From JADZAI01 sp964390465 (GTDB lineage Bacteria > Pseudomonadota > Alphaproteobacteria > Micropepsales > Micropepsaceae), in contig CAYMIJ010000001.1 in assembly GCA_964390465.1 (NCBI GenBank), positions 310,001 to 374,000 of the forward strand: 64,000 bases of DNA, written 5' to 3'. Position 1 is the first letter of the stretch, and every line of letters begins with the position of its first letter. Position numbers and translations under genes: made by a program. Of the stretch, positions 50,362-59,358 are shown piece after piece. Below the pieces are notes generated by a model, which made no database searches, was not told the origin of the DNA, and saw only the letters and a program-made list of their open reading frames with translations.

Positions 50362-51182
50362 GTGTGCGGTTGAAAAAGGTCGGCGAACGCGGCTGGGGTA
50401 TCACGCTGTTTGCGTTCGGCTATCTGGTCTTCCTGTACGCGCCGATGCTGGTGCTGCCGCTCTTCTCGTTCGCCGACCAGACGATTTTCCGCTTCCCGAT
50501 CGAGAACTTCTCGACCCGTTGGTATGAAGCCATCGGCAACAAGCCGGAAATGCTCGGCGCGCTGAAAAACAGCCTCATCGTTGGCGTTCTCGCCTCGCTT
50601 TCCGCCACGCTGCTTGGCCTGCTCGCCGCCAAGGCGGTCACCCGTTACAATATGCCGGGCAAGACCTTCGCGATGGGGCTTATCTCGCTGCCGCTGTTCA
50701 TTCCCGAAGTGCTGCTCGGCCTTGCCTTGCTGATCATCCTCAATGTCATGCAGGTGCCGCTGTCGCTGCTGACCATCGCGGCCGGCCACGTGATGTTGTG
50801 CACGCCCTTTGCCATGTCGGTGTTGATTGCCCGCATGGACGGGTTTGACAAAAGCCTTGAGGAAGCCTCGCTCGATCTTGGCGAAAGCGGCTGGATGACG
50901 TTCTGGCGCGTCACATTTCCACTGATCGCCCCGGCTGTGGTGTCCAGCCTTCTGCTCACTTTCATCGTTTCGTTCGACGAATTCCTGCTGGCCTTCTTCC
51001 TGCAAGGCAATGAAATGACGCTGCCGCTCTACATCTGGAGCCAGCTGCGTTTTCCGTCGAACTTTCCGCCCGTGCTGGCGCTTGGCACCTGTATCCTGCT
51101 GGTGTCTTGCGCACTCGTCATCTTCGCTGAATGGCTGCGGCAGGTTGGCAGCCCGGATGGCAAACACAATGTCGGCGCATGA
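50358..51182 (+). CDS. potI: Polyamine ABC transporter permease (PotC/PotI type)
   Basis: A 274-residue inner-membrane permease with six hydrophobic segments. The EAA loop is DLGESGWMTFWRVTFPLIAP; SFDEFLLAFFLQGNEMTLPLYIWSQLR is the PotC/PotI C-terminal region. PotI of E. coli is 281 residues. It overlaps potH by 4 nt (ATGA) and precedes the ATPase gene by 12 nt, so three proteins are made together. The second permease of the heterodimer completes the membrane channel for polyamines brought by the PotF-type protein. Confidence 0.9.
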   Translation: MSVRLKKVGERGWGITLFAFGYLVFLYAPMLVLPLFSFADQTIFRFPIENFSTRWYEAIGNKPEMLGALKNSLIVGVLASLSATLLGLLAAKAVTRYNMPGKTFAMGLISLPLFIPEVLLGLALLIILNVMQVPLSLLTIAAGHVMLCTPFAMSVLIARMDGFDKSLEEASLDLGESGWMTFWRVTFPLIAPAVVSSLLLTFIVSFDEFLLAFFLQGNEMTLPLYIWSQLRFPSNFPPVLALGTCILLVSCALVIFAEWLRQVGSPDGKHNVGA

Positions 51183-51194
51183 GGATCCATTGAA

Positions 51195-52301
51195 ATGAAC
51201 ACCGCCGATTACATCCGCATCGAAAATGTCACCAAGCGTTTCGGCGACTTTCGCGCTGTGGACGATGCAAACATCGCCATACGACAGGGCGAGTTCTTCT
51301 CGCTGCTAGGACCGTCAGGCTGCGGCAAGACCACTCTGCTGCGCATGATCGCAGGCTTTGAGTTTCCAACCGATGGCGAGATTTACATCGACGGACAGCC
51401 AGTGACGGGCGTGCCCGCCAATAAGCGCCCCACCAATATGGTGTTCCAGTCCTACGCCATTTTTCCGCACCTCAATGTTTACGACAACATTGCATACGGA
51501 CTGCGCAAGCTGCGCCTGCCCCGCGCCGAGGTCGATAAACGGGTGAAGGATGCGCTGGAGATGATCGCCCTGCCCGGCTTTGAGCAGCGCAAGACGGATC
51601 AGATGTCAGGTGGTCAACGTCAACGCATCGCGCTGGCCCGTGCGCTGATCAACCGCCCGAAAGTGCTTCTGCTTGATGAGCCGCTTGGCGCGCTCGATAA
51701 GAAACTGCGTGAACAGATGCAGTTTGAACTGCGCCAGTTGCAGCAGCAGGTCGGCATCACCTTTGTGTTCGTGACGCACGATCAGGAAGAGGCGCTATCT
51801 TTGTCGGATCGCATCGCGGTGATGCAGCGCGGTCAGGTGCTTCAGATTGCATCGCCCCGCGAATTGTATGAATCACCGCGCACCCGCGAGGTTGCCGACT
51901 TCATCGGCACGATGAATTTCCTGCGTGGCACGGTGAAATCGGTCAACGGGAAATCTGCTGTTGTGGATGTTGAGGGTCTTGGTACCGCCAACGCCCCCCT
52001 GCCGGAGGATCACGCATTCATCAGTGAAGGCGCCGAGGTTCTGATCGGTGCGCGCCCTGAAAAGCTCGACGTCATGCGCGGAGCGCCGCATCCGGGTGAA
52101 AACGGCGTCAAGGGAACGATCGGGGCCTGCGCCTATCTGGGTGATCGCAACCACTATCAGGTGTCGATTGATGGCGTCGCCAAGCCGCTTCAGGTGGCAA
52201 CCGAACAGGGCGATCGCTCCACGCTCGCCAGTTTCACGCCGGGCGAGGCGGTGACGGTTTCTTTCGGCAATAACTCACTGGTGCTGCTGCCGAAGACTTA
52301 A
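51195..52301 (+). CDS. potG: Polyamine ABC transporter ATP-binding protein (PotA/PotG type)
   Basis: A 368-residue ABC ATPase. Walker A is GPSGCGKTT, the Q-loop is FQSYAIFPHLNV, the signature is MSGGQRQRIALARA, Walker B is LLLDEPLGALDKK, and the C-terminal region (residues about 240-365) is the TOBE-type regulatory domain of the PotA/FbpC group. E. coli PotG has 377 residues. The gene is 12 nt after potI. Its stop overlaps the convergent glnE stop by 4 nt. It would energise polyamine import in the cytosol. The Ile/Val mixture of the TOBE part does not tell the substrate. Confidence 0.92.
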   Translation: MNTADYIRIENVTKRFGDFRAVDDANIAIRQGEFFSLLGPSGCGKTTLLRMIAGFEFPTDGEIYIDGQPVTGVPANKRPTNMVFQSYAIFPHLNVYDNIAYGLRKLRLPRAEVDKRVKDALEMIALPGFEQRKTDQMSGGQRQRIALARALINRPKVLLLDEPLGALDKKLREQMQFELRQLQQQVGITFVFVTHDQEEALSLSDRIAVMQRGQVLQIASPRELYESPRTREVADFIGTMNFLRGTVKSVNGKSAVVDVEGLGTANAPLPEDHAFISEGAEVLIGARPEKLDVMRGAPHPGENGVKGTIGACAYLGDRNHYQVSIDGVAKPLQVATEQGDRSTLASFTPGEAVTVSFGNNSLVLLPKT

Positions 52302-55210
52302 CCCGGTACGCCGACAAGGCGGTCAAACCGCGCCGCGACATCTGCTTGCGTTTCTTCCAGTGTCCGGCGCAGCGTGGCAAAATCCGGCAGGTCAGAAGCG
52401 CGCACCAGCAGCCTCTGCAGCCCTTCCTCCTCCAACGCAGCGGCATCATCTTCTGACGTCAGCCGCAGGATGTGATTGACCCGTGAATACAGCAGATAGG
52501 CGCGGGTCAGCGCATCATGATCGTCTGCCGTGATCGCACCAGCTGCATGAATGCGGCGCAGCGCCTCAACCGTCGCGCCGATGAAGATATCCGGCACGTC
52601 ATGGCCAGCAAGCAATTGCCCCGTCTGCGCGATGAACTCGATATCAATCATCCCACCGCGCACGGTCTTCAGATCGAACGGCGAACGCCCCGGCTTCTCA
52701 CGCATCAGCAGCGCGCGCATGGATGCCGCATCACCTTTGATCTTTTCAGCATTGGGCGCTGTCGTCAGCACCCGGCGGATCACAGCCGTCACGCGATCGC
52801 CGAAACCGGCATCTGCAGACATCAACCGCGCGCGGGTCAGCGCCATGCGCTCCCACGTCCAGGCTTCGTTCGTCTGATAGGCTTCAAACGTCTCAAGACG
52901 CACCGCCACGGGGCCTTTGCTGCCGGAAGGACGCAGGCGCATGTCGACATCATACAGTTTGCCCTCCGAAGTCGGCGCGGTCAGCGCGGCGATCAGGCGC
53001 TGCGACAGCCTGCCAAAGTAAACGCTAGGTGCCAGAGGAGCCGGACCATCAGATGCTCCTGCATCGTCGGGATGGTCGTAAAGAAAAATGAGATCGAGAT
53101 CTGAAGCCGCCGTCATTTTAGCAGCGCCCAGACGGCCCATTGCGACAATGGCAAAGACGCCGCCCGGCACTTTGCCATGCGCGCCCTCGAATGCCGCGCG
53201 CACACGGCTATAGACAGCCAGCAGAGCGGCTTCCGCCACGCGGCTATAGGCAGCCCCTGCTTCCTGTGGGCCGAGCGCGCCGCGCAATAGTTGGAAACCA
53301 ACCCGGAATGTCTGTTCGCGCGCCGTGCGCCGTGCCGCATCCAGCATCGCTTCATAGTCGCGTGCATCATCCAGCGCGCGCGAGAATGCTGATTCAACTT
53401 CAGCGCTGTCTGGTAAATCTGAAAGAAAAGCAGGGTCGAGCAGCGCGTCCAGCACGGCAGGCGTGCGTGCCAGATGCTTGGCCAGACGGGGCGCGGCGCC
53501 GCAGACTTCTGCCAGAATGTCGAGCAGCCACGGATTTGCCTTGATGAGCGAGAAGAGTTGCACGCCAGCGGGCAACCCGTTCAGCAGCTGGTCGAAGCGC
53601 GCAAAGGCCACATCCGGGTCAGCCGTCTGTCCCAGAGATTTCAGCAAAGCAGGCATCAGAGCTGTCAGCAGCTCACGCGCGCGGGCAGACCGGGTCGCGG
53701 CCATGCGTCCGTGATGCCAGCCACGAATGACAGCGCCAACACTATCCGGGCGTTTGAACCCAAGCGCTGAGAGCGTCTTCAGCGTTTCAGGATCATCCTC
53801 AACGCCTGTGAACACCAGCGAGCCTTCACTTGCGGCCAGCGGTGCTGAGCTTTCAAACAGCCGCGCATAATGACTTTCGACCACGCGAAATACGCCAAGG
53901 GTTTTTTCCTCAAAGGCAGCCAGGTCGGCAAAGCCCATGAAGCAGGCGAGATTGGCGCGGTCGGTTTCACTTTCCGGCAAACGATGGGTCTGTTCATCGC
54001 CCACCATCTGAATGCGATGCTCAAGCGTGCGCAGATAGTCATAGGCCGCCGCGAGATCCGCATTCGTCTCCGCAGTCACAATTCCGGCTCTGGTCAGCGC
54101 GTCCAGCGCATCAATGGTGCGGCGCTCGCGAAGCGACGGGTTGCGCCCACCCAATATCAGCTGCTGGGTCTGGGCAAAGAACTCGATCTCGCGGATACCG
54201 CCACGCCCCAGCTTCACGTCATGACCGGGAATGGTGACATTGGCACCGCCCTTTGCCGCATGGATCTGGCGTTTGATGGAATGAATGTCCTCAATGGCTG
54301 CGAAGTCCAGATATTTGCGCCAGATGAACGGGCGCAGCTCGGCTATGAACGCCTCCCCAGCTGGAATGTCACCTGCCGCCGCCCGCGCTTTGATCATCGC
54401 AGCGCGTTCCCAGTTCTGCCCCATGCCCTCGTAATAGAGCGCGGCGGCTGTGGTCGAGATCGCGATCTGCGTCGCCCCGGCATCAGGGCGCAAGCGCAGA
54501 TCTGTGCGAAACACATAGCCGTCGCCTGTGCGTTCCTGTAGCGCCTTCACCACGGACTGCACCACACGCACCAGAAATGGCACGGGCTCTACGCCTTCAG
54601 CCAGCGGGATCTGGTCTCCATCGAAGAACACGATGAAGTCGATGTCGCTGGAATAGTTCAGCTCGAACGCGCCATACTTGCCCATGGCAATGATGATGAT
54701 GCCGCTCTCGCGCGCCGGATCATCCATATGATGCGGATGGAAGCGCCCCGCCGCTGCTTCAGCGCGCAAGCTGAAGTTCAGTGCAGCCGATAGCGCCGCA
54801 TCAGCCAGCCTTGTCAGGGCACCGGTCACCTCATCCAGCGACAGCACCCCGGCGATGTCGCCAAGCGCGATCGCCAGCGCAGCCCGCCGCTTGGTGATGC
54901 GCAGCGTTGAGAACAGTTTATCGCGTGACGCTGACTGCGCGGCACCCGCCGCACGCGCGATCTCGCCTTCGGCCGAAGCCAGTGGCCCAATCCGTTCCAG
55001 CTCGGCCAGAAAGCCAGCCTCGCGCAGCATCGACTGTGTCAGATATGGGCTGCACCCCGATGCAAAACGCACCAGCGCATCAAATCGCCCGCTCGCAAGC
55101 GTTACGCCATCTGTTGCCAGCCGTTCGGCGACGCGCGCCGCGCGCGCGGGGTCAGTGCCAGCAGGTAGGTGATCAATGCGGATGGGCCAGGCGAACATGG
55201 CACCAGTCAT
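52298..55210 (-). CDS. glnE: Bifunctional glutamine synthetase adenylyltransferase/adenylyl-removing enzyme
   Basis: A 970-residue enzyme, slightly longer than E. coli GlnE (946). It has both nucleotidyltransferase copies: the first (GKYGAFELNYSSDIDFIVFF) and second (GRLGAAKMTAASDLDLIFLYD-type), each with the SDxD metal motif, and the PII/UTase-regulated linkers between them (PFIWRKYLDFAAIEDI, RGGIREIEFFAQTQQL and RGGMIDIEFIAQTGQLLAG). It controls glutamine synthetase by adding or removing AMP, so it links nitrogen status to ammonia assimilation. It starts ATG 55210 or 55198. In several alphaproteobacteria glnE sits next to the degP/two-component genes, which here lie beyond the HU and MFS genes. 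Confidence 0.95.
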   Translation of the reverse strand: MTGAMFAWPIRIDHLPAGTDPARAARVAERLATDGVTLASGRFDALVRFASGCSPYLTQSMLREAGFLAELERIGPLASAEGEIARAAGAAQSASRDKLFSTLRITKRRAALAIALGDIAGVLSLDEVTGALTRLADAALSAALNFSLRAEAAAGRFHPHHMDDPARESGIIIIAMGKYGAFELNYSSDIDFIVFFDGDQIPLAEGVEPVPFLVRVVQSVVKALQERTGDGYVFRTDLRLRPDAGATQIAISTTAAALYYEGMGQNWERAAMIKARAAAGDIPAGEAFIAELRPFIWRKYLDFAAIEDIHSIKRQIHAAKGGANVTIPGHDVKLGRGGIREIEFFAQTQQLILGGRNPSLRERRTIDALDALTRAGIVTAETNADLAAAYDYLRTLEHRIQMVGDEQTHRLPESETDRANLACFMGFADLAAFEEKTLGVFRVVESHYARLFESSAPLAASEGSLVFTGVEDDPETLKTLSALGFKRPDSVGAVIRGWHHGRMAATRSARARELLTALMPALLKSLGQTADPDVAFARFDQLLNGLPAGVQLFSLIKANPWLLDILAEVCGAAPRLAKHLARTPAVLDALLDPAFLSDLPDSAEVESAFSRALDDARDYEAMLDAARRTAREQTFRVGFQLLRGALGPQEAGAAYSRVAEAALLAVYSRVRAAFEGAHGKVPGGVFAIVAMGRLGAAKMTAASDLDLIFLYDHPDDAGASDGPAPLAPSVYFGRLSQRLIAALTAPTSEGKLYDVDMRLRPSGSKGPVAVRLETFEAYQTNEAWTWERMALTRARLMSADAGFGDRVTAVIRRVLTTAPNAEKIKGDAASMRALLMREKPGRSPFDLKTVRGGMIDIEFIAQTGQLLAGHDVPDIFIGATVEALRRIHAAGAITADDHDALTRAYLLYSRVNHILRLTSEDDAAALEEEGLQRLLVRASDLPDFATLRRTLEETQADVAARFDRLVGVPG

Positions 55211-55225
55211 GCCGTTGTCCGGCGC

Positions 55226-55256
55226 AAAACAAAAGGCCTGCCGTGAAGGCAGGCCT
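55226..55256 (-). terminator. Rho-independent terminator after the HU gene
   Basis: On the minus strand AGGCCTGCC and GGCAGGCCT pair over 9 bp with a 5-nt loop (TTCAC), followed by TTTTGTTTT. It lies 26 nt past the stop of the HU gene and just upstream of glnE, so it separates the two units. Confidence 0.85.
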
Positions 55257-55281
55257 GATGCACGAACCAGACGTTGGCGTC

Positions 55282-55563
55282 TTAGACGCCAGCCGCCTTC
55301 TTCAGATTGGCGGCGGGCTTGAAGCGCAGTGTCTTCGAAGCCTTGATCTTGATTTCTTCACCCGTGCGCGGGTTGCGGCCCTTGCGGGCACCACGCTTCG
55401 AGATCTTGAAGCTGCCGAAGCCGCCGATCACATAACCCTTGTCCTTGCCGGCCTTGAGGCCTGCTTCGATGGAGTCGAACACGAGGTCGACGGTGCGCTT
55501 GGCTTCGGCCTTGCTCAGGCTGCCCTTTTTGGCGACCAGTTCGATGAATGCTGCTTTGCTCAT
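55282..55563 (-). CDS. hup: HU-family DNA-binding protein
   Basis: A 93-residue nucleoid protein. MSKAAFIELVAKKGSLSKAEAKRTVD and IGGFGSFKISKRGARKGRNPRTGEEI are the classic HU/IHF blocks, with the DNA-bending beta arm around GRNPRTGEEIKIKASKTLRF. The proline of the RNP motif, which kinks DNA, is present. I start at ATG 55563, with AGGGGA upstream; the frame stays open upstream but homologues begin at MSKAA. It is monocistronic: a terminator follows and the divergent MFS gene starts 260 nt away. Confidence 0.96.
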   Translation of the reverse strand: MSKAAFIELVAKKGSLSKAEAKRTVDLVFDSIEAGLKAGKDKGYVIGGFGSFKISKRGARKGRNPRTGEEIKIKASKTLRFKPAANLKKAAGV

Positions 55564-55789
55564 TGTATGAAGGTTCCCCTGCTGATTCGTGACAACAGAT
55601 ATAGCAAGCACACAACTGTCATACACGCCAAAACGTTGAGCCAGAGCGGTTTGATGTAGCTCAGCGTGCTGAATCCGTGCTCGAATCAAGTGTTCATGGC
55701 ACATGCCGCAAACGGGTCTTCAGGCAAGACCAGATTTTCCACTCATCAAAGCCTCTTGCGCCAAGGCTGCGCATCCGCAGGATATTCCG

Positions 55790-55806
55790 GTCTGAACAAT
55801 TCAGAC
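55790..55806. promoter_or_regulatory. Perfect inverted repeat upstream of the MFS gene (candidate operator)
   Basis: GTCTGAACAATTCAGAC has 7-bp arms and a 3-bp centre. It ends 17 nt before the MFS start codon, where a bound dimer would block transcription or, as RNA, could fold over the ribosome binding region. No regulator gene is adjacent. Confidence 0.55.
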
Positions 55807-55822
55807 GTCATACAACCCGGTC

Positions 55823-57232
55823 ATGACCCGCACACAATCTGACACCTCCCAGCTCACTGTGACCGGACATGCGCCCGCACCCATAGCTGGGCGCATCGCG
55901 TGGACGTTCTATGAGTTTGGCGGCGGCCCTTATTTCGTGATGACGCAGATTTTCGTCTTTGCGGCATATTTCGCAAATGGCGTGGTGCAGGATGACCCAG
56001 TGAACGGACAGGCGTGGTGGGCCTATACCAGCGGTTCAACAGGCCTGCTGATCGCTCTGCTCAGTCCCATCACCGGCGCGATCGCTGACAAATACGGCCC
56101 ACGCAAGCCAGGACTTGCCCTTTTCACCATGCTGGCAGCGCCGTTCATAGCGGCGCTCTGGTTTGCAACTCCGGGCAATATCGCCGTGGCTGTCATCTGC
56201 ACCGTTTGCGCTGGGGCGCTGTTCGAACTTGGCTTTGTCTTCCACAACGCCATGCTGCCGGATATTGCACCTGCCCGCCGCATCGGTGTCATCAGCGCGG
56301 CGGGCTATGCCATGGCATATGCCGGGGCCATCATCGCATTCGCCATCAGCCTGTCGATGCCGCTTTGGGGTTTCGGCGGTGGCCCTGAACACGGTTACGC
56401 GCAGGAACGGGCTGCGGGCATGATCGCCGCCTGCTTCGCCGTGACCTTCATGCTGCCACTTCTAGTGCTGGCACCCGACACCCCGCGCACTGGCCGCACC
56501 ATCAAGCAGTGCATCGGTGAAGGTTTCGCCTCGCTCGCCTCCACGCTCCGCAAAGCGCGCGCCTATCGCAATGTCGTGCTCTTCATGGTGGCGCGCATGA
56601 TCTATTACGATGGTCTTATGGCGGTCTTCGCCCTGATCGGCATTTACGCAGCCAGCGTTTTTGGCTGGGGCGTTGAGGTTCAGTATTACGGACTTCTCAT
56701 CATCATCACGGCGGCAGTCAGCGCGGTGGTCGGCGGCATGGCAGATGATGCATTTGGCTCGCGCCGTACCATTCTCATCTCGCTGGCCATCTTCGCGATA
56801 TGCCTCGCCGCCAATCTTGGCACTGATCCGCACACGCTCTGGTATGTCGTTCCGCTGACCCCCGGAGAAGCGGCGGCGCAGTTGCCGTTTATCGGCAGTG
56901 TGCTGGCATCCATGGGCTTCGACACATTGCCCGAACAGTCATTTCTGTTGATTGGCATTGTCAGCGGGCTGTTCGTTGGCCCCGCGCTGTCGTCATCACG
57001 CACGCTGATGGCGCGACTTGCACCACAAGGGCAAACGGCGGAGTTCTTCGGGCTCTATAATCTGACTGGTAAGGCCACCGCGTTTCTGGCTCCAACCGCG
57101 ATAGGGCTCATGACCCAGGCATCAGGTGACCAGCGCACCGGCCTCGGTGTGATCTTCGTCTTTATCGGGCTTGGCTTTGTGCTGCTGCTTTTCGTACGCG
57201 AGCCCGGAAGGTCAGCTCAGCTCAATCCTTGA
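55823..57232 (+). CDS. MFS transporter (UMF1/Atg22-like family)
   Basis: A 469-residue membrane protein with about 12 hydrophobic segments. The N-terminal WTFYEFGGGPYFVMTQIFVFAAYFA and LLSPITGAIADKYGPRKPGL (cytosolic loop motif) with GQTAEFFGLYNLTGKATAFLAP fit the UMF1/vacuole-effluxer Atg22-like MFS group. The substrate is unknown; members have been linked to nucleosides or amino acids in yeast vacuoles but bacterial roles are unclear to me. It is divergent from the HU gene across a 17-bp dyad and converges on the histidine kinase gene, with an 11-nt overlap of coding ends. Confidence 0.85.
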   Translation: MTRTQSDTSQLTVTGHAPAPIAGRIAWTFYEFGGGPYFVMTQIFVFAAYFANGVVQDDPVNGQAWWAYTSGSTGLLIALLSPITGAIADKYGPRKPGLALFTMLAAPFIAALWFATPGNIAVAVICTVCAGALFELGFVFHNAMLPDIAPARRIGVISAAGYAMAYAGAIIAFAISLSMPLWGFGGGPEHGYAQERAAGMIAACFAVTFMLPLLVLAPDTPRTGRTIKQCIGEGFASLASTLRKARAYRNVVLFMVARMIYYDGLMAVFALIGIYAASVFGWGVEVQYYGLLIIITAAVSAVVGGMADDAFGSRRTILISLAIFAICLAANLGTDPHTLWYVVPLTPGEAAAQLPFIGSVLASMGFDTLPEQSFLLIGIVSGLFVGPALSSSRTLMARLAPQGQTAEFFGLYNLTGKATAFLAPTAIGLMTQASGDQRTGLGVIFVFIGLGFVLLLFVREPGRSAQLNP

Positions 57233-58613
57233 GGGTAAAGCGCAGCCGCGTGATCAATCCCGGCCGGGCATCGTCCAGTTCGATCCGGGCATCATGCAGC
57301 CGCGCGACCGCGGCGACGAGACTAAGGCCAAGCCCGCTACCCGGCTCGTTGCGGCTTTCTTCAAGACGCACGAAACGCCGCAGCACGTGTTCACGTTCGG
57401 ATGCTGGAATCCCCGGCCCGTCATCGCGCACTTCCAGTACAGCCTCATCGCCTGCTGTGTTGAGGGTGATACCGACCGCGCCACCCTCCGGCGTGTACTT
57501 GATCGCATTGTCCACCAGATTGGCGAGCGCCTGCGAAATGAGACCCCGATCGCCCATGATCTCGGCTGATTTTGCAGCGATGGCCTTCAGGCTGATGCGC
57601 TTGGCTTCGGCGAGCGGCTCATAGAGTTCGGCAATGTCGATCACGATGGGCTTGAGGTCCGCGACTTCAAAGTTCTCGCGCGCCTCGCCCGTTTCGGCGC
57701 GGGCAATCAGCAGAAGCGAGTTGAATGTGGCAATCAGCCCATCGGCTTCTGAAATCGCGCCTTCAAGGGCTTCACGATATTCCTGTTCGCTGGCCGGTTT
57801 CATCAGCGTCACTTCCAGACGCGACCGCAGACGGTTCAGCGGTGTGCGCAGGTCATGCGCGATATTGTCGGCAACCTCTGTCATGCCCGACATCAATCGC
57901 TCAATCTGATCCAGCATGTCGTTGAGATTGGTGGAGAGTTCGTCAAACTCATCATCAGCGCCCGACAGCGGCACGCGCCGGGTCAGATCGCCGTTGATGA
58001 TATCGCGACTTGTGCGGTTGATGACATCCAGACGCCGGGTGACGTTGCGGCTCATCACCAGCCCGCCGATCAGCCCCAGCGCCAGAGTGATGCCTGCTGC
58101 CCAGACCAGTGAGTTCTGAATCTGGTTCTCGATCTGGCGGCGTTCATGCACGTCACGTCCCACCAGAAGATGAAAACCACCGCGCAGAGGAAAATACATT
58201 GCCCGCGCGGCGCGGGGCTCTGCTTCACCGAACGAGGCGCGCTTATAGGTAAAGTCCAGCCAGCTGCGTGGCGACATCGGCACGTCAGGCCAGACCGACA
58301 GATTGCCCGCAATGTATCCATATTGAGGATCGGCCAGAAGATAGACGCCGTTCCCGCCCTGCTGGCTGCGCTCGCTGATCGTCTGCCGCAGACCTTCAAG
58401 GCCCGTCAGGCCATATTGATCGTCAAGTCCCTGAACCTCGGCGATCACGGTTTCGTCGGTCTGGTTCGCCATGAACCGGGCCGTGTTCCAGTATATGAAC
58501 GCGATCAGCGCAAACGCCGAAATGGCGAACAACAGCAGATAGATGAGCGCGAGGCGAAACGCCGTTGTGCGAAAGAGATTAAGAAACCGCACGGAGACAA
58601 TATCCCGCACCAC
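57222..58613 (-). CDS. Two-component sensor histidine kinase
   Basis: A 463-residue inner-membrane kinase. Membrane helices at about 11-38 and 166-188 enclose a periplasmic domain of about 125 residues; a HAMP segment follows. The H box is VADNIAHDLRTPLNRLRSRL, the N box is ALANLVDNAIKYTPEG, and the glycine boxes are RDDGPGIP and GSGLGLSLV. It is co-transcribed with the response regulator gene, whose end overlaps it by 35 nt. GTG 58613 or GTG 58592 could be the start. Its neighbour degP makes an envelope-stress role (Cpx-like) attractive, but the periplasmic domain does not resemble CpxA to me. Confidence 0.9.
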   Translation of the reverse strand: MVRDIVSVRFLNLFRTTAFRLALIYLLLFAISAFALIAFIYWNTARFMANQTDETVIAEVQGLDDQYGLTGLEGLRQTISERSQQGGNGVYLLADPQYGYIAGNLSVWPDVPMSPRSWLDFTYKRASFGEAEPRAARAMYFPLRGGFHLLVGRDVHERRQIENQIQNSLVWAAGITLALGLIGGLVMSRNVTRRLDVINRTSRDIINGDLTRRVPLSGADDEFDELSTNLNDMLDQIERLMSGMTEVADNIAHDLRTPLNRLRSRLEVTLMKPASEQEYREALEGAISEADGLIATFNSLLLIARAETGEARENFEVADLKPIVIDIAELYEPLAEAKRISLKAIAAKSAEIMGDRGLISQALANLVDNAIKYTPEGGAVGITLNTAGDEAVLEVRDDGPGIPASEREHVLRRFVRLEESRNEPGSGLGLSLVAAVARLHDARIELDDARPGLITRLRFTLKD

Positions 58614-59256
58614 GCACAGTGTGGAGCAGCTGCTCCTCGAAGCCCTTGTCGATCTTGGCCCGCAGGCGGGAGATATGGACGTCGATCACATTGGTCTGCG
58701 GATCGAAGTGATAGTCCCACACATTTTCAAGCAGCATGGTGCGGGTCACGACCTGTCCGGCATGGCGCATGAGATATTCCAGCAGCAGAAACTCGCGCGG
58801 CTGCAGATCAATCGGCTGGCCGGCGCGTGCAGCAGCCCGCGACAGCAGATCAAGCTCAAGGTCACCGACCACCAGTTTGGTCTGTACCTGTTCAGGTTGG
58901 TGACGGCGCACCAGCGCATCGACACGCGCCAGCAGTTCGACGAAGGCAAATGGCTTGGGCAGATAGTCGTCCCCGCCCGCCTTCAGGCCTTTCACGCGGT
59001 CATCAATATCGCCCAACGCGGAAAGAAAAAGCACCGGGGTCTGGTTGCCTTCCTTTCGCATGGTCTGAACGAGAGTGAGGCCATCCATACGCGGCAACAT
59101 GCGGTCGATGATGGCGACGTCATAGGCCTGCGCCTGTGACAGCGCGAGGCCTTCCACGCCGTCAGCGGCATGGTCAACCACATGGCCGCTCTCCTTCAGC
59201 CCCTTCATCAGGTAGGCTGCGGCGTTGCGGTCATCTTCAACAATCAAAAGGCGCAT
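58579..59256 (-). CDS. OmpR/PhoB-family response regulator
   Basis: A 225-residue regulator: receiver domain MRLLIVEDDRNAAAYL with acidic pocket at Glu7-Asp8-Asp9, phosphoacceptor Asp51 in VAIIDRMLPRMDG, and the conserved Lys in LPKPFAFVELLARV; then a winged-helix DNA-binding domain (LQPREFLLLEYLMRH to the C-terminus). I start at ATG 59256, the MRLLIVEDD start of homologues. It lies 102 nt downstream of degP, separated by a hairpin, and overlaps the kinase gene by 35 nt. Regulators in this locus in alphaproteobacteria usually act with the adjacent kinase; degP would be an obvious target. Confidence 0.93.
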   Translation of the reverse strand: MRLLIVEDDRNAAAYLMKGLKESGHVVDHAADGVEGLALSQAQAYDVAIIDRMLPRMDGLTLVQTMRKEGNQTPVLFLSALGDIDDRVKGLKAGGDDYLPKPFAFVELLARVDALVRRHQPEQVQTKLVVGDLELDLLSRAAARAGQPIDLQPREFLLLEYLMRHAGQVVTRTMLLENVWDYHFDPQTNVIDVHISRLRAKIDKGFEEQLLHTVRGAGYCLRAVS

Positions 59257-59303
59257 GGAACAATCATCAGGTCTGACGAACAGGGACAATACATAAACAC
59301 GAA

Positions 59304-59343
59304 GGGCGCGACGCTCCAGCCCTAAGGCCGTCGTGCCGCGCCC
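59304..59343 (-). other. Intercistronic hairpin between degP and the response regulator gene
   Basis: On the minus strand GGGCG and CGACG pair with CGTCG and CGCCC (10 bp in total) with a 5-nt bulge (CGGCA) on one side and a loop of about 15 nt. It ends 47 nt before the regulator start. It may be a processing or partial terminator structure that sets the ratio of degP to regulator message. Confidence 0.45.
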
Positions 59344-59358
59344 ATCAATTCTTTGGCG

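Noticed and set aside
55651..55690. tRNA-like pieces TGTAGCTCAG and GCTCGAATC
   Set aside because: These recall a tRNA D-arm start and a T-loop, but they are only about 25 nt apart. No anticodon arm or acceptor stem fits, so no tRNA is called.
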